Shown here: piece after piece, positions 9,201 through 19,785 of the stretch | How the letters are laid out: every line of letters starts with the position of its first letter | Position numbering within the stretch: position 1 is the first letter of the stretch | Translations under genes and position numbers: made by a program | The notes under the pieces: model-generated | Databases searched by the model: none | Told to the model about the DNA's origin: nothing | The model's input: only the letters and a program-made list of their open reading frames with translations | From: Thiofilum flexile DSM 14609 | Lineage (GTDB): Bacteria > Pseudomonadota > Gammaproteobacteria > Thiotrichales > Thiotrichaceae | Direction: 5' to 3' | DNA: 64,000 nucleotides | Assembly: GCF_000380185.1 (NCBI RefSeq) | Contig: NZ_KB904817.1 | Location: forward strand, 43,801 to 107,800

Positions 9201-10550
9201 ATGGCTGCAACTCCTTCGACAGCATTGGGCGGAATAGGCAATATTGCTGAAATTAGACACCGTTTGGTGTTTGTACTTTTAGCATTGATTGTCTATCGCA
9301 TTGGAACTTATATACCTATCCCTGGGGTTAACCCTCAGGCCATGTCACAGTTTTTTAGTGATAACAGTGGCACGATTTTAGGTGTGTTTAATATGTTTTC
9401 AGGTGGCGCACTGGAACGTCTGAGTGTGTTTGCTCTAGGTATTATGCCTTATATTTCTGCATCGATTATTATGCAGCTAATGGCGACGGTAGTACCTTCT
9501 TTAGAGCAAATGAAGAAGGAGGGAGAGACAGGGCGGCGCAAAATCACCCAATATACTCGTTATGGTACAGTGGTATTGGCTCTATTCCAAAGTGTTGGGG
9601 TGGCAGTTGCTTTAGGTGGACAAGAAGTGTCACCCGGTCAAACTATCGCCCTACAACCTGGTTTAGGCTTTATTATTACTACCGTAGTAACGCTAGTTAC
9701 TGGAACACTGTTCCTCATGTGGCTAGGTGAACAGATCACTGAACGTGGTATTGGTAATGGTATATCGCTCATTATCTTCGCGGGTATTGTGGCAGGATTG
9801 CCAGTAGCTTTGGGTAAAACCTTTAATCTTGTGAATGAAGGAACCCTTTCGCCTTTCCTTGTTATTGTATTATTAGCCCTTATTTTATTAGTCACTGCCT
9901 TTGTGATCTTTGTTGAACGTGGACAGCGCCGTATTACGGTGAACTATGCCAATCGCCAACAAGGTCATCGCATGATGGGCGCACAGTCGAGCCATTTACC
10001 GCTGAAGTTAAATATGGCTGGGGTTATTCCGCCTATTTTTGCCTCTAGTATTATTTTATTCCCTGCCACAATAGGGCAGTGGTTTGGTAATTCTGAGGGT
10101 ATGGAATGGCTGCGTAGTTTCTTCAATATGCTACAACCTGGTCAGCCGGTTTATGTCATTTTATATGCCCTAGCGATTGTGTTTTTCTGCTTTTTCTATA
10201 CAGCCTTAGTGTTTAATTCACGTGAGACTGCCGACAATCTCAAGAAAGCAGGTGCTTTTATTCCGGGAATCCGTCCGGGTGAGCAGACCACTAAATATAT
10301 TGATGGTGTAATGACCCGCTTAACCGCAGTCGGTGCTATCTATATTACCTTAGTCTGTTTATTACCGGGGTTCTTGATTTTAGGTTGGAATGTGCCTTTC
10401 TATTTCGGTGGTACATCGCTGTTGATTATTGTGGTGGTTGTCATGGACTTTTTAGCTCAGCTACAGTCCCACATGATGTCACATCAATACGAAGGCTTGA
10501 TGAAAAAGGCTAATTTTAAATCCATCACCCGTCCGGGTGTGGTGAAATAA
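9201..10550 (+). CDS. secY: Preprotein translocase subunit SecY
   Basis: 449 residues with ten predicted membrane segments. Recognisable blocks are [19 protein letters not shown] at the first segment, [16 protein letters not shown], and the cytoplasmic loop [16 protein letters not shown] that docks SecA and ribosomes. SecY forms the protein-conducting channel of the inner membrane with SecE and SecG. It follows rplO by 8 bases inside the spc block, which couples translocon and ribosome synthesis. Confidence 0.98.
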   Translation: MAATPSTALGGIGNIAEIRHRLVFVLLALIVYRIGTYIPIPGVNPQAMSQFFSDNSGTILGVFNMFSGGALERLSVFALGIMPYISASIIMQLMATVVPSLEQMKKEGETGRRKITQYTRYGTVVLALFQSVGVAVALGGQEVSPGQTIALQPGLGFIITTVVTLVTGTLFLMWLGEQITERGIGNGISLIIFAGIVAGLPVALGKTFNLVNEGTLSPFLVIVLLALILLVTAFVIFVERGQRRITVNYANRQQGHRMMGAQSSHLPLKLNMAGVIPPIFASSIILFPATIGQWFGNSEGMEWLRSFFNMLQPGQPVYVILYALAIVFFCFFYTALVFNSRETADNLKKAGAFIPGIRPGEQTTKYIDGVMTRLTAVGAIYITLVCLLPGFLILGWNVPFYFGGTSLLIIVVVVMDFLAQLQSHMMSHQYEGLMKKANFKSITRPGVVK

Positions 10551-10570
10551 ATTTTAAGAGGTTAAAGCTC

Positions 10571-10684
10571 ATGAAAGTTCGAGCTTCTGTTAAAAAACTA
10601 TGCCGCAATTGCAGTATTGTTCGTCGCAATCGCGTTGTGCGCGTAATCTGTTCTGATCCACGTCATAAGCAACGTCAAGGTTAA
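10571..10684 (+). CDS. rpmJ: 50S ribosomal protein L36 (zinc form)
   Basis: A 37-codon gene starting [14 protein letters not shown] and ending HKQRQG. The zinc ligands C11, C14, C27 and H32 are all present, so this is the zinc-binding form rather than the zinc-free paralog made under zinc starvation. It follows secY by 20 bases with AAGAGG upstream and closes the spc block, exactly as in E. coli. Confidence 0.96.
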   Translation: MKVRASVKKLCRNCSIVRRNRVVRVICSDPRHKQRQG

Positions 10685-10735
10685 TTCATAGCCTTTCAAA
10701 ACAGATTGTTTCTGTCTTAAGGGGCAGAGACCGTG

Positions 10736-10767
10736 AATGCCTGTGTTCATTTTATTGCACAGGCATT
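10736..10767 (+). terminator. Stem-loop after rpmJ
   Basis: AATGCCTGTG at 10736-10745 pairs with CACAGGCATT at 10758-10767 around a 12-base loop. Only a short T-rich tail follows, so termination would be weak or partial. It separates the spc block from the rpsM block, which has its own promoter candidate immediately downstream. Confidence 0.45.
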
Positions 10768-10769
10768 TG

Positions 10770-10798
10770 TTGATAAATAAACGAGAATGCGGCACAAT
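10770..10798 (+). promoter_or_regulatory. Promoter candidate for the rpsM (alpha) operon
   Basis: TTGATA at 10770-10775 and CACAAT at 10793-10798 are separated by 17 bases, a sigma-70-type arrangement. It lies about 32 bases upstream of the rpsM start and directly after a stem-loop, so the rpsM-rplQ genes probably have their own transcript in addition to read-through. Activity is inferred from the sequence match. Confidence 0.55.
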
Positions 10799-10830
10799 CG
10801 CACGCTTTCCGTAAATCTGGAGAATTTTGG

Positions 10831-11187
10831 ATGGCTCGTATAGCGGGTATCAATCTTCCTGTTCAAAAACATGTAATCATTGGCCTAACGGCTATTTATG
10901 GTATTGGCCCCACTCGTGCCGCTGCTATTTGTAAAACTGCCAATATTACCCCTAGCACTAAAATCCGCGATCTGACTGAAGATGAAGTCGAGCGTGTCCG
11001 TGCTGAAGTTGCCAAATATATCGTAGAAGGTGACTTACGTCGTGAGCTTTCCATGAGCATTAAACGCTTAATGGATATGGGCTGCTATCGTGGTATTCGT
11101 CATAGACGTGGTCTGCCAGTGCGCGGTCAACGTACTAAAACTAATGCGCGTACCCGTAAAGGTCCACGCCGTCCGATTCGCAAGTAA
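10831..11187 (+). CDS. rpsM: 30S ribosomal protein S13
   Basis: 118 residues starting [19 protein letters not shown] with the helix-two-turn-helix stretch [12 protein letters not shown] and the basic tail [19 protein letters not shown]13 forms intersubunit bridges B1a and B1b and touches P-site tRNA. First gene of the alpha block; CTGGAG lies upstream. Confidence 0.98.
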   Translation: MARIAGINLPVQKHVIIGLTAIYGIGPTRAAAICKTANITPSTKIRDLTEDEVERVRAEVAKYIVEGDLRRELSMSIKRLMDMGCYRGIRHRRGLPVRGQRTKTNARTRKGPRRPIRK

Positions 11188-11209
11188 TTCAGTGATAGGG
11201 TAATGAATT

Positions 11210-11614
11210 ATGGCCAAACAGCCAACTCGTAAAGGTGCGAATACCGCACGTAAAAAAGTTAAAAAAACGGTTACTGACGGTGTAGCTCATATTTTTGCAT
11301 CGTTTAATAATACCATTGTGACCATTACAGATCGTCAAGGTAATACTTTATCTTGGGCTACAGCCGGTGGTTCAGGTTTCCGTGGTTCGCGTAAAAGTAC
11401 GCCCTTTGCTGCTCAGGTAGCAGCCGAACGTGCTGGTAATGCAGCAAAAGAATACGGCCTGAAAAACCTAGATGTTGAAGTTAAAGGCCCAGGTCCTGGT
11501 CGTGAATCAGCCGTGCGCTCTTTAAACAACGCAGGTTATAAGATTACGAATATTACGGATGTAACGCCCATTCCTCATAATGGCTGCCGTCCTCCTAAGA
11601 AACGTCGTGTGTGA
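11210..11614 (+). CDS. rpsK: 30S ribosomal protein S11
   Basis: 134 residues, five longer than E. coli S11 because of a basic N-terminal extension before [19 protein letters not shown]. The C-terminus [15 protein letters not shown] is the family signature, including the Asn-Gly that forms isoaspartate. S11 lines the platform near the E site. It lies between rpsM and rpsD. Confidence 0.98.
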   Translation: MAKQPTRKGANTARKKVKKTVTDGVAHIFASFNNTIVTITDRQGNTLSWATAGGSGFRGSRKSTPFAAQVAAERAGNAAKEYGLKNLDVEVKGPGPGRESAVRSLNNAGYKITNITDVTPIPHNGCRPPKKRRV

Positions 11615-11624
11615 GGGATAAGTC

Positions 11625-12245
11625 ATGGCAAGATATATTGGACCTACTTGTAAGTTAAGTCGCCGTGAAGGCACTGACCTCTACCTCAAAAGCCGTGGTA
11701 CTTCACTTGAGAAGAAGTGTAAATTAGCTAAGTTACCCGGTCAGCATGGCGAGAACAAAAATCGTTTATCCGACTATGGTGTACAATTACGTGAAAAGCA
11801 AAAAGTACGTCGTATTTATGGTGTATTAGAGCGTCAATTCCGTAATTACTTTAAAGAATCAGCACGTCGCAAAGGTTCTACCGGTGAAAACCTTCTAAAA
11901 CTATTAGAAGGGCGTTTGGATAATGTTGTTTATCGTATGGGCTTTGCGGCGACTCGTGCTGAAGCACGTCAGTTAGTGAGCCATAAAGCGATTCGCGTAA
12001 ACGAACAAATTATCAATATTCCTTCTTATCAAGTACAACCCGGCGACAAAATTTCTGTACGTGATCGTGCTAAAAAGCAAGTTCGTATTCAGGATGCTTT
12101 AGCTGTAGCTGCTTCCCAAGGTTTTGCAGTATGGGTTGATGTGGATAAGGAAAAATTTGAGGGTATCTTCAAATCAGTTCCAGATCGTTCGGATCTACCT
12201 GCTGAAATCAATGAGTCATTGATTGTTGAATTGTACTCCAAGTAG
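11625..12245 (+). CDS. rpsD: 30S ribosomal protein S4
   Basis: 206 residues, as in E. coli, with the S4 RNA-binding domain around [20 protein letters not shown] and VSHKAIRVN. It nucleates 30S assembly and, in E. coli, represses the alpha operon by binding a pseudoknot upstream of rpsM. I see no clear pseudoknot in the 146-base rpmJ-rpsM gap. rpoA follows after 26 bases. Confidence 0.98.
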   Translation: MARYIGPTCKLSRREGTDLYLKSRGTSLEKKCKLAKLPGQHGENKNRLSDYGVQLREKQKVRRIYGVLERQFRNYFKESARRKGSTGENLLKLLEGRLDNVVYRMGFAATRAEARQLVSHKAIRVNEQIINIPSYQVQPGDKISVRDRAKKQVRIQDALAVAASQGFAVWVDVDKEKFEGIFKSVPDRSDLPAEINESLIVELYSK

Positions 12246-12271
12246 TCAATAACCTGATTCGCGAGACGAGC

Positions 12272-13276
12272 ATGACCTCAAAAACGACTGATTTACTGAA
12301 ACCGCGCAATGTTCAAGTGCAAGAGTTAGGGTTAAATACCTCTCGGATTACGCTTGAGCCATTGGAGCGGGGTTTCGGTCATACGTTGGGTAATGCCCTG
12401 CGTAGAATTCTGCTGTCATCTATCCCCGGCAGTGCAGTGACTGAAGTCCAAATCGCTGGTGTTGTACATGAGTATAGCACCATCGAGGGTATTCAAGAGG
12501 ATGTGGTTGAAATCCTGTTGAATCTGAAAAAATTATATGTGCGTTTGAATGAGCGTGATGAAACCACTCTGACTTTGAAAAAGTCTGGAATCGGTCCGGT
12601 TCGCGCTTCAGACATTGAGCTAGATCATGATGTGGAAATTATTAATCCTAATCATGTGATTGCACATATTACTAAAGAAGGTGTGGAGCTAGAGATGAGT
12701 CTCACGATCACGAGTGGTCGCGGGTATCAGCCAGCTTCTATTCGCCGTGGTCCAGACTCACCAGAGTTACCGCTGGGAACTTTAGTATTGGATGCCAGTT
12801 ATAGTCCTATTATCCGCGTTGCCTACAATGTTGATAGTGCTCGTGTAGAGCAACGCACTGATATGGATAAGTTGATTCTAGAGATTGAGACCAATGGCTC
12901 AATCAGTGCGGAAGATGCTTTGAGCATGGCAACCCAAATTCTGCAACAACAATTATCCGTTTTCTTTGACCTACGGATTGTTGAACCCACTCAGAAAGAA
13001 GCAGCTCAACCTGAAATCGAACCGATTCTATTGCGTCCAGTGGATGATTTAGAGTTAACAGTTCGTTCGGCTAACTGTTTGAAAGCTGAGAATTTATTCT
13101 ACATTGGTGATTTAGTACAACGTACAGAGACTGAGTTATTAAAAACTCCGAATCTAGGTAAAAAATCACTCACTGAGATTAAGGAAGTGCTTGCTTCTCA
13201 TGGGTTAACTCTTGGAACCAAGCTCGATAATTGGCCTCCCGCAGGTCTAGATCATAGAGATAACAAAATGGGCTAA
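12272..13276 (+). CDS. rpoA: RNA polymerase alpha subunit
   Basis: 334 residues. The N-terminal assembly domain shows [20 protein letters not shown], cut here to [17 protein letters not shown], and the C-terminal domain shows [16 protein letters not shown], the part that binds UP elements and activators. The dimer scaffolds beta and beta'. It lies between rpsD and rplQ, the conserved place. Confidence 0.98.
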   Translation: MTSKTTDLLKPRNVQVQELGLNTSRITLEPLERGFGHTLGNALRRILLSSIPGSAVTEVQIAGVVHEYSTIEGIQEDVVEILLNLKKLYVRLNERDETTLTLKKSGIGPVRASDIELDHDVEIINPNHVIAHITKEGVELEMSLTITSGRGYQPASIRRGPDSPELPLGTLVLDASYSPIIRVAYNVDSARVEQRTDMDKLILEIETNGSISAEDALSMATQILQQQLSVFFDLRIVEPTQKEAAQPEIEPILLRPVDDLELTVRSANCLKAENLFYIGDLVQRTETELLKTPNLGKKSLTEIKEVLASHGLTLGTKLDNWPPAGLDHRDNKMG

Positions 13277-13304
13277 CCCCCATTCGTTTGGAAGGATGTT
13301 ATAA

Positions 13305-13676
13305 ATGCGTCACCGTAATACTGGGCGTCAACTAAGCCGCAATAGCAGCCACCGCAAGGCCTTATTGCAAAGTTTGACCAATGCCCTACTGCGCCACGAA
13401 GCGATTAAAACGACACTACCGAAAGCAAAAGAATTGCGTCGAGTAGCGGAGCCTTTAATCACTCGTGCTAAACTAGATTCTGTTCACAATCGTCGTATCG
13501 CGTTTGCACGTCTACGTGATGAGGAAATTGTGGCAAAATTATTTAATGATATTGGGCCTCGTTTTAAAACTCGTCCGGGTGGTTATTTAAGCATTATTAA
13601 ATGCGGTTTCCGTCCTGGTGACAATGCACCAATGGCTTATGTATCATTAGTTGAGTCTAAAGCGGCAGCTGAATAA
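13305..13676 (+). CDS. rplQ: 50S ribosomal protein L17
   Basis: 123 residues starting [21 protein letters not shown]17 lies near the tunnel exit. It is the last gene of the alpha block and is followed 23 bases later by a strong intrinsic terminator. Confidence 0.98.
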   Translation: MRHRNTGRQLSRNSSHRKALLQSLTNALLRHEAIKTTLPKAKELRRVAEPLITRAKLDSVHNRRIAFARLRDEEIVAKLFNDIGPRFKTRPGGYLSIIKCGFRPGDNAPMAYVSLVESKAAAE

Positions 13677-13699
13677 GTTAAAGCTTGTCTTCAACTTTC

Positions 13700-13726
13700 A
13701 AAAACCGGCTTCTAGCCGGTTTTTGT
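13700..13726 (+). terminator. Intrinsic terminator of the ribosomal cluster
   Basis: AAAAACCGGC at 13700-13709 pairs with GCCGGTTTTT at 13715-13724 around the loop TTCTA, with a T-run forming the 3' arm. A textbook Rho-independent terminator placed just after rplQ. Confidence 0.9.
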
Positions 13727-13745
13727 GTTTGTATAAGGACAAAAT

Positions 13746-14123
13746 ATGTCTTCTAAAGCGGATGTAGTCACTGCTGAACAAGCAAAGCGTAGTGCCAAAA
13801 TATTTCACTACGGTAATATTCTGGCAGTTTTAATACCTTTCCCCCTATTTATTTTTTGGTTTGGTGGCTCGATGATCACCTATGCCATGCTGCGTCATAA
13901 TCCTAATCCTCGTGTAGGTCACTATACTCAGATAGGGGCTTATTTTTATTATGGTTTGGCAGGTTTGCTTATTCCCGTTCTGACATTCGCACCGGGGGAT
14001 TTCTTTGCAAAATATTGGCTACATTTATGGATTTTGGGTGCGATGGTGATGATTCCCTTATCGATATACCAAATTCTCAAGATTAATCGTGAACAATGGT
14101 ATGATACGAACATTTCCCACTAA
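13746..14123 (+). CDS. Small integral membrane protein, unknown function
   Basis: 125 residues with three likely membrane segments (about 24-47, 61-80 and 90-108) after a charged N-terminus. I do not recognise a named family. It starts 20 bases after the ribosomal terminator, with AAGGAC upstream of the ATG, so it must rely on a promoter overlapping the terminator region or on read-through. bioB begins 12 bases after its stop, so the two may be co-transcribed, though nothing in the protein suggests a biotin role. Confidence 0.75.
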   Translation: MSSKADVVTAEQAKRSAKIFHYGNILAVLIPFPLFIFWFGGSMITYAMLRHNPNPRVGHYTQIGAYFYYGLAGLLIPVLTFAPGDFFAKYWLHLWILGAMVMIPLSIYQILKINREQWYDTNISH

Positions 14124-14135
14124 CGAGGATAGGGC

Positions 14136-15122
14136 ATGAGCAGCATGCGCCATGATTGGCATATTAGTGAAGTACTTGAGTTATTCGCTTTACCCTTTAA
14201 TGACTTAATGTTTAAGGCTCATCAAGTACATCGCGCCTATTTTCCAGCCAATGAAGTACAAGTTAGTACTTTGCTGAGTATTAAAACAGGTGCTTGTCCT
14301 GAAGATTGCGGTTATTGCTCGCAAAGTGCGCGTTATGATACCAGTGTAGAGCGGGAGCGTTTACTACCCCTGAATGAAGTACTAGCCTCTGCCCAACGTG
14401 CCAAGGAAACAGGAGCCACTCGTTTTTGTATGGGTGCAGCATGGCGTAATCCAACCGATAAAAATCTCGAAGTAGTAGCCGAAATGGTGCAGGGTGTTAA
14501 AGCCCTAGGGATGGAGACTTGTGTCACCCTAGGTATGCTGCAACCGCATCAGGCGCAACGCCTACGCCAAGCGGGCTTAGACTATTACAATCATAATCTC
14601 GACACCTCACCTGAGTTTTATGGTCAAGTGATTACGACTCGCACCTATCAAGATCGTTTAGATACGCTAGATGCAGTACGTGATGCCGGTATTCATGTCT
14701 GTTCGGGCGGAATCTTAGGTTTAGGTGAAACCCGTAAAGACCGAGCACGGCTATTGCAACAATTAGCAAATCTCAAACAACACCCCGATTCTGTACCTAT
14801 TAATGACTTGGTACGAGTGGAGGGTACACCTATGAGTAATAACCCTAAGCTTGATCCGCTAGAGTTTATTCGTGTGATTGCCATAGCACGTATTTTAATG
14901 CCGCAATCTTATGTACGCTTATCCGCAGGCCGTACCGAGATGAGTGATGAGATGCAGGCTTGGTGCTTCTTTGCGGGAGCCAATTCTATTTTCTATGGCG
15001 ATAAATTGCTCACAACCGAAAACCCCGAAGAAAATCATGATCGGGAGTTATTTAAGCGTTTGGGGATTGAATGTGAAGCGCCTAAAGCGCATTCCCATGC
15101 TCATGCCTCGCTTAACTGCTAA
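14136..15122 (+). CDS. bioB: Biotin synthase
   Basis: 328 residues. Radical SAM enzyme that inserts sulfur into dethiobiotin. The [4Fe-4S] motif is C54-x3-C58-x2-C61 (CPEDCGYC). The [2Fe-2S] ligands align with C98, C129 and C189, and the fourth ligand, an unusual arginine, with R261 in RLSAGR. All catalytic residues are therefore present. ATG 14136 follows GAGGATAGGG; ATG 14145 is an alternative. No other bio genes lie nearby, so the pathway is scattered. Confidence 0.97.
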   Translation: MSSMRHDWHISEVLELFALPFNDLMFKAHQVHRAYFPANEVQVSTLLSIKTGACPEDCGYCSQSARYDTSVERERLLPLNEVLASAQRAKETGATRFCMGAAWRNPTDKNLEVVAEMVQGVKALGMETCVTLGMLQPHQAQRLRQAGLDYYNHNLDTSPEFYGQVITTRTYQDRLDTLDAVRDAGIHVCSGGILGLGETRKDRARLLQQLANLKQHPDSVPINDLVRVEGTPMSNNPKLDPLEFIRVIAIARILMPQSYVRLSAGRTEMSDEMQAWCFFAGANSIFYGDKLLTTENPEENHDRELFKRLGIECEAPKAHSHAHASLNC

Positions 15123-15139
15123 ATTAATAGGCCACTATC

Positions 15140-17038
15140 ATGCGCTACCCTATCACCTATGACGTTATTGTAATCGGCGGCGGACATGCAGGAACCGAAG
15201 CAGCCCTTGCCGCTGCACGTATGGGGCAAAAGACCTTATTGCTAACGCACAATATTGAAACCATTGGGCAAATGAGCTGTAACCCTGCCATTGGTGGAAT
15301 TGGTAAAGGGCATTTAGTCAAGGAGATTGATGCGCTAGGTGGAGCCATGGCGCATGCTGCCGATCGTGGTGGTATTCAGTTTCGCACCTTAAATTCCAGC
15401 AAAGGCCCTGCCGTACGTGCCACCCGCGCCCAAGCGGATCGCATTCGTTATAAAGCAGCGGTGCGAGCGATAGTTGAGGGGCAAGCTAATCTCGATCTAT
15501 TTCAACAGCCCGTTGATGACATTATTGTTGAAAATGGCAGAGCGGTAGCGGCTGTTACTCAGATGGGAGTACGCTTTGATGCTAAAACCATCGTGTTGAC
15601 GGCGGGAACCTTTTTAGCTGGCAAAATCCATATTGGTTTAGAAAACTATAGTGGCGGTCGCGCGGGTGATCCGCCCGCACAAAACTTATCCGCGCGGCTA
15701 CGTGAGTTACCCCTACGAGTACAACGTTTAAAAACGGGGACACCGCCTCGAATTGATGCCCGTTCGGTCGACTTTAGTAAATTAGCTCAGCAACCTAGTG
15801 ATAATCCTTTGCCGGTGTTTTCCTTTCTAGGCAAAGTGGAGGAGCATCCTCAACAAATTTGTTGCTATATCACCTATACCAACCCTCAGACTCACGAATT
15901 GATTAGAGGAGCCTTAGATCGCTCGCCGATGTATACCGGCGTGATTGAGGGAGTAGGGCCGCGTTACTGTCCTTCTATTGAGGATAAAGTGGTGCGCTTT
16001 GCGGATCGGGAGCGGCATCAAATCTTTATTGAGCCAGAAGGGTTAGATACTTATGAGCTATACCCCAATGGGATTTCCACCAGTCTACCCTTTGATGTGC
16101 AGTATCAAATTGTGCGTTCGATGGAGGGGTTTGAAAATGCCCACATTACTCGTCCGGGGTACGCGATTGAGTATGACTTTTTTGATCCGCGTGATTTAAA
16201 GCCGACTTTAGAAACTCGTGCGATTGAAGGCTTATTCTTTGCTGGGCAAATTAATGGCACTACCGGCTACGAAGAAGCGGGCGCACAAGGCCTATTAGCT
16301 GGTTTAAATGCAGCACGCTTAGCACAAGGTAAAGAGGGCTGGTCGCCTCGTCGTGATCAAGCCTATATGGGGGTATTGGTTGATGATCTCATTACTCAAG
16401 GCACACTAGAGCCCTATCGTATGTTTACCAGCCGTGCGGAGCATCGCTTATTACTGCGTGAAGATAATGCGGATCTCCGGTTAACAGAAATAGGGCGTGA
16501 ATTGGGCTTAGTGGATGATGCGCGTTGGGAGGCTTTTAGTCGTAAACGTGAAGCGATTGAGCGCGAACAACAACGCCTGAAAGCAACCCTGATTCGTCCG
16601 GGGACTTTATCAGTCGAGGATAGTACTCGTGTATTAGGGGATGTATTAAGCCGTGAGTATCGCTTGGCTGAATTACTCGCTCGTCCTAATGTAAGCTATG
16701 AGGGTTTAATGAGTTTACCCTTAGCGGCAAATGATGCTGTTTTAGACCCCAAAGTCGTGGAGCAAGTCGAGATTCAAATTAAATACGCAGGCTATATCGA
16801 GCGCCAAAATGAAGAAATAGCCCGCCAAGAACGCCAAGAATCAACTCTGCTTCCGGCTGATTTTGATTACGGCAAAGTATCAGGGCTATCTAATGAAGTG
16901 CGCCAAAAGTTGCAGCACCAAAAACCAACCTCGATTGGGCAAGCGGCACGTATTCCGGGCATTACCCCTGCGGCTATTTCATTGCTATTAGTCGCCCTTA
17001 AAAAACATTCATTAGGAGCATTGCGCCAAGGTGCTTGA
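15140..17038 (+). CDS. mnmG: tRNA uridine 5-carboxymethylaminomethyl modification enzyme MnmG
   Basis: 632 residues, the usual length. FAD-binding Rossmann motif [14 protein letters not shown] at the N-terminus, and the family blocks [19 protein letters not shown] (shortened) and NGISTSLP. With MnmE it modifies U34 of several tRNAs. It overlaps rsmG by 8 bases and heads the mnmG-rsmG-parA-parB run that in many gammaproteobacteria lies near the origin. Confidence 0.98.
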   Translation: MRYPITYDVIVIGGGHAGTEAALAAARMGQKTLLLTHNIETIGQMSCNPAIGGIGKGHLVKEIDALGGAMAHAADRGGIQFRTLNSSKGPAVRATRAQADRIRYKAAVRAIVEGQANLDLFQQPVDDIIVENGRAVAAVTQMGVRFDAKTIVLTAGTFLAGKIHIGLENYSGGRAGDPPAQNLSARLRELPLRVQRLKTGTPPRIDARSVDFSKLAQQPSDNPLPVFSFLGKVEEHPQQICCYITYTNPQTHELIRGALDRSPMYTGVIEGVGPRYCPSIEDKVVRFADRERHQIFIEPEGLDTYELYPNGISTSLPFDVQYQIVRSMEGFENAHITRPGYAIEYDFFDPRDLKPTLETRAIEGLFFAGQINGTTGYEEAGAQGLLAGLNAARLAQGKEGWSPRRDQAYMGVLVDDLITQGTLEPYRMFTSRAEHRLLLREDNADLRLTEIGRELGLVDDARWEAFSRKREAIEREQQRLKATLIRPGTLSVEDSTRVLGDVLSREYRLAELLARPNVSYEGLMSLPLAANDAVLDPKVVEQVEIQIKYAGYIERQNEEIARQERQESTLLPADFDYGKVSGLSNEVRQKLQHQKPTSIGQAARIPGITPAAISLLLVALKKHSLGALRQGA

Positions 17039-17657
17039 AACAATTGCATGGCAACAGGGCTGGCAAGCATTAGGCTTGCAAAGTACAGCGGCTCAACAAC
17101 AGCAGTTAGGGGCTTATTTGGCCTTACTCCAGCGCTGGAATAAGGTTCATAATCTCACTGCGGTACGTGATCCGGCGGATATGTTAGTGCTACATTTATG
17201 GGATAGCCTGAGTGTTGTTCCTTTTGTAACAGGGGAACATTGTTTAGATGTGGGTAGTGGTGCGGGGTTGCCCGGTATTCCTTTAGCCATTTTAAATCCT
17301 GAGCAGCATTGGACTTTATTGGATACCAATGGCAAAAAGACCCGTTTTATGCAGCAGGCGGTAGGGGAATTAGGCTTAAAAAATGTTACTGTCATACAAA
17401 CACGGGTAGAAAGTTGGCAACCTACTCAACGCTTTAATAGTATTATTAGCCGTGCCTTTGCCTCAGTGGTCGATTTTATTCAGTCATCAGGACAGCATTT
17501 AGCAGAGGATGGGGTGCTGTATGCCATGAAGGGGCGCTATCCACAGGATGAGTTAGCTCATTTGCCGATAGGATGGCAATTGCACGCTAGCCATGTATTA
17601 CATGTGCCGAATTTAGCGGCTGAACGTCATTTATTAGAATTAATACCTACCCAATGA
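17031..17657 (+). CDS. rsmG: 16S rRNA (guanine-527-N7)-methyltransferase RsmG
   Basis: 208 residues, starting at a GTG inside the end of mnmG with AGGAGC upstream, so translation is coupled. The SAM-binding motif is [16 protein letters not shown]; the family block [14 protein letters not shown] precedes it. Loss of RsmG gives low-level streptomycin resistance in other bacteria. Confidence 0.97.
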   Translation: MLETIAWQQGWQALGLQSTAAQQQQLGAYLALLQRWNKVHNLTAVRDPADMLVLHLWDSLSVVPFVTGEHCLDVGSGAGLPGIPLAILNPEQHWTLLDTNGKKTRFMQQAVGELGLKNVTVIQTRVESWQPTQRFNSIISRAFASVVDFIQSSGQHLAEDGVLYAMKGRYPQDELAHLPIGWQLHASHVLHVPNLAAERHLLELIPTQ

Positions 17658-17678
17658 GTAAAGATTGAAGGGAAGCTC

Positions 17679-18476
17679 ATGACTCAAGTAATTGCTATTG
17701 CTAATCAAAAAGGGGGAGTTGGTAAGACCACGACCAGTGTCAATCTAGCGGCTGCCTTGGCTGCTTTGCGTAAGCGGGTATTACTCATTGATATGGATCC
17801 CCAAGCGAATGCTACTACCGGAGTGGGTATTGATAAGCATGCTACCGCCTTAAATCTCAATGATGTTTTGCAAGAGCGTGCCGAAGCTCGTGCGGTGTTG
17901 ACTCAGGTGGGGGATGAAAGTTCGACCTTATATGCGATTCCCGGTACACCCGATTTAACCGAGTCTGAGGTGGCATTGATGGGGGCAGAGCAACGAGAGT
18001 ATCGTCTGAAACAAGTGCTAGCGCCTTTAGTTGACTTTGATTTTATTATTATTGATTGCCCACCGTCCTTGAATATGCTCACCGTCAATGGTTTAGTCGC
18101 CGCTAATGGGGTGATTATTCCTATGCAGTGCGAGTATTATGCTTTAGAAGGGCTGAGTGCATTAATGACCACGATAGAGCAGATTCGCCAGAGTGCTAAT
18201 CCCCAGTTAGTCGTATTGGGATTGATTCGTACCATGTTTGACCCGCGTAGTAATCTAGCGCGTGATGTATCCGATCAGCTTTACAGTCATTTTGGCGATA
18301 AGCTCTATAACACCGTAATACCCCGTAATATACGCCTAGCAGAAGCGCCCAGCCATGGTATGCCCGTCTTGAGTTATGATCGAAATTCACGGGGTGCTTT
18401 GGCTTATTTAGCACTAGCCGCCGAGGTGCTGGGTAATCATCAACCTGCTACGGTGGAGGATGTGATTGAATGGTAA
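17679..18476 (+). CDS. parA: Chromosome partitioning ATPase ParA (Soj)
   Basis: 265 residues with the deviant Walker A motif NQKGGVGKTTTSVNLA, Walker A' LLIDMDPQANAT and Walker B FIIIDCPPSL. It is the short ParA type without an N-terminal DNA-binding domain, typical of chromosomes. It moves ParB-parS complexes along the nucleoid. It follows rsmG and overlaps parB by 7 bases. Confidence 0.97.
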   Translation: MTQVIAIANQKGGVGKTTTSVNLAAALAALRKRVLLIDMDPQANATTGVGIDKHATALNLNDVLQERAEARAVLTQVGDESSTLYAIPGTPDLTESEVALMGAEQREYRLKQVLAPLVDFDFIIIDCPPSLNMLTVNGLVAANGVIIPMQCEYYALEGLSALMTTIEQIRQSANPQLVVLGLIRTMFDPRSNLARDVSDQLYSHFGDKLYNTVIPRNIRLAEAPSHGMPVLSYDRNSRGALAYLALAAEVLGNHQPATVEDVIEW

Positions 18477-19336
18477 AAAAGACCGCCTTAGGGCGTGGCC
18501 TAGAGGCATTATTAAGTACCAAAACGGCACTGGAACCTCCTACTAATCAAGCAGTACTTAAAAAAATACCCCTTAGCCAAATTCAACCCGGACGCTATCA
18601 ACCCCGTCGCCATATGGATCAGGCAGCACTCGAAGAGTTAGCAGCTTCGATTAAAAGCCAAGGTTTGATTCAACCGATTGTAGTACGACGTCTAGCACCG
18701 GATCAGTATGAGTTAATCGCAGGCGAGCGACGTTGGCGGGCGTGTCAATTAGTGAATATGGCGGATATTCCGGCTATCGTGCGTGATATTCCCGATCAAG
18801 CCGCTGCCGCTTTGGCACTGATTGAAAATATTCAACGTGAAAATCTGAATACTATTGAGGAAGCTAATGCTCTCAAGCGTTTAATTGAAGAGTTTGGTTT
18901 GACTCATCAACAAACAGCGGATGCGGTAGGACGCTCGCGGGCAGCTATTACCAATTTATTGCGCCTACTGGATTTGCCCGCTGAGCTTAAGGCTATGGTC
19001 GAGCGTAATGAGTTAAGTAGTGGTCATGCGCGGGCTTTGCTCAGCCTTAAAGATGAGGCACAACAACTTAAATTAGCCGAGCGTATTATCGCGCAGCAAT
19101 TGAGTGTACGAACGACTGAAGAATTAGTAAAACTAGCGCTGTTAGGTAAGATTGCCAAAGTTGCTTTACCACCCCCACAAATAGATGCCGATATGCGTGT
19201 GTTACAAGACTCGCTGTCCGAGCGTTTAGGGGCACGAGTTAGTATTAGCCATTCTAAACGAGGTAAGGGTAAGGTAGTGATTGAGTACCATAGTTTAGAT
19301 GAGTTAGAGGGAATTTTGAGTCATCTGCAAAGCTAA
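18470..19336 (+). CDS. parB: Chromosome partitioning protein ParB (Spo0J)
   Basis: 288 residues. N-terminal CTP-binding motif GERRWRACQL and ENIQRENLNTIEEA, then a helix-turn-helix around LTHQQTADAVGRSRAAITNL, and a C-terminal dimerisation domain. It starts inside the end of parA (ATGGTAA overlap). No full parS palindrome was found in the window, so its binding site lies elsewhere. Confidence 0.97.
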   Translation: MVKKTALGRGLEALLSTKTALEPPTNQAVLKKIPLSQIQPGRYQPRRHMDQAALEELAASIKSQGLIQPIVVRRLAPDQYELIAGERRWRACQLVNMADIPAIVRDIPDQAAAALALIENIQRENLNTIEEANALKRLIEEFGLTHQQTADAVGRSRAAITNLLRLLDLPAELKAMVERNELSSGHARALLSLKDEAQQLKLAERIIAQQLSVRTTEELVKLALLGKIAKVALPPPQIDADMRVLQDSLSERLGARVSISHSKRGKGKVVIEYHSLDELEGILSHLQS

Positions 19337-19359
19337 ATAGGCCTATTTAGAATATTTTT
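19333..19359 (+). terminator. Palindrome and T-run at the end of parB
   Basis: CTAAATAGGCCTATTTAG at 19333-19350 is a perfect 18-base palindrome that includes the parB stop codon and is followed by AATATTTTT. It is AT-rich with a minimal loop, so it is a plausible but moderate intrinsic terminator for the par transcript. Confidence 0.5.
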
Positions 19360-19380
19360 GCGGCTTTGCCCTAGCAATAG

Positions 19381-19409
19381 TTGCTGGCAGGGTTACTTAT
19401 CTGCATAAT
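19381..19409 (+). promoter_or_regulatory. Promoter candidate for rpsT
   Basis: TTGCTG at 19381-19386 and CATAAT at 19404-19409 are separated by exactly 17 bases, with TG just before the -10 box. It lies 40 bases upstream of the rpsT start. This gives a separate rpsT transcript after the parB terminator-like palindrome. Confidence 0.6.
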
Positions 19410-19449
19410 ACGCGCTTTATTTTGGAATGGTAATGTCGGGAGAAGACCC

Positions 19450-19728
19450 TTGCCTAATATAGCATCAGTTAAGAAGCGTGTACGCCAATCTGAAAAGCGT
19501 CGCATGCTTAACAAGCACTTACGTTCACGTATGCGTACTTTAGTAAAAACAGCTCAAACCTCTATTGTGACTGGCGATAAAGAAGCCGCACAAAAGGCTT
19601 TCCAAGTAGCTATCTCTGTGATTGATTCAACCGCAGACAAAGGCATTATTCATAAAAATAAAGCGGCACGCGATAAAAGCCGTCTCAATGCTAAATTAAA
19701 GGCATTGGTATTGGCGAATGCTGGCTAA
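19450..19728 (+). CDS. rpsT: 30S ribosomal protein S20
   Basis: 92 residues when started at the TTG at 19450: the translated N-terminus MPNIASVKKRVRQSEKRR aligns with the family start, and GGGAG lies 8-12 bases upstream. The frame is open further upstream but with no homology. E. coli rpsT also begins with UUG, a feature tied to its feedback control by S20. S20 binds the 5' domain of 16S rRNA. Confidence 0.95.
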   Translation: MPNIASVKKRVRQSEKRRMLNKHLRSRMRTLVKTAQTSIVTGDKEAAQKAFQVAISVIDSTADKGIIHKNKAARDKSRLNAKLKALVLANAG

Positions 19729-19785
19729 TACGTTACGAACTAGTCTCTCTATTCGATCACCGCGTTAATTCCTGCGTGTTATCAC

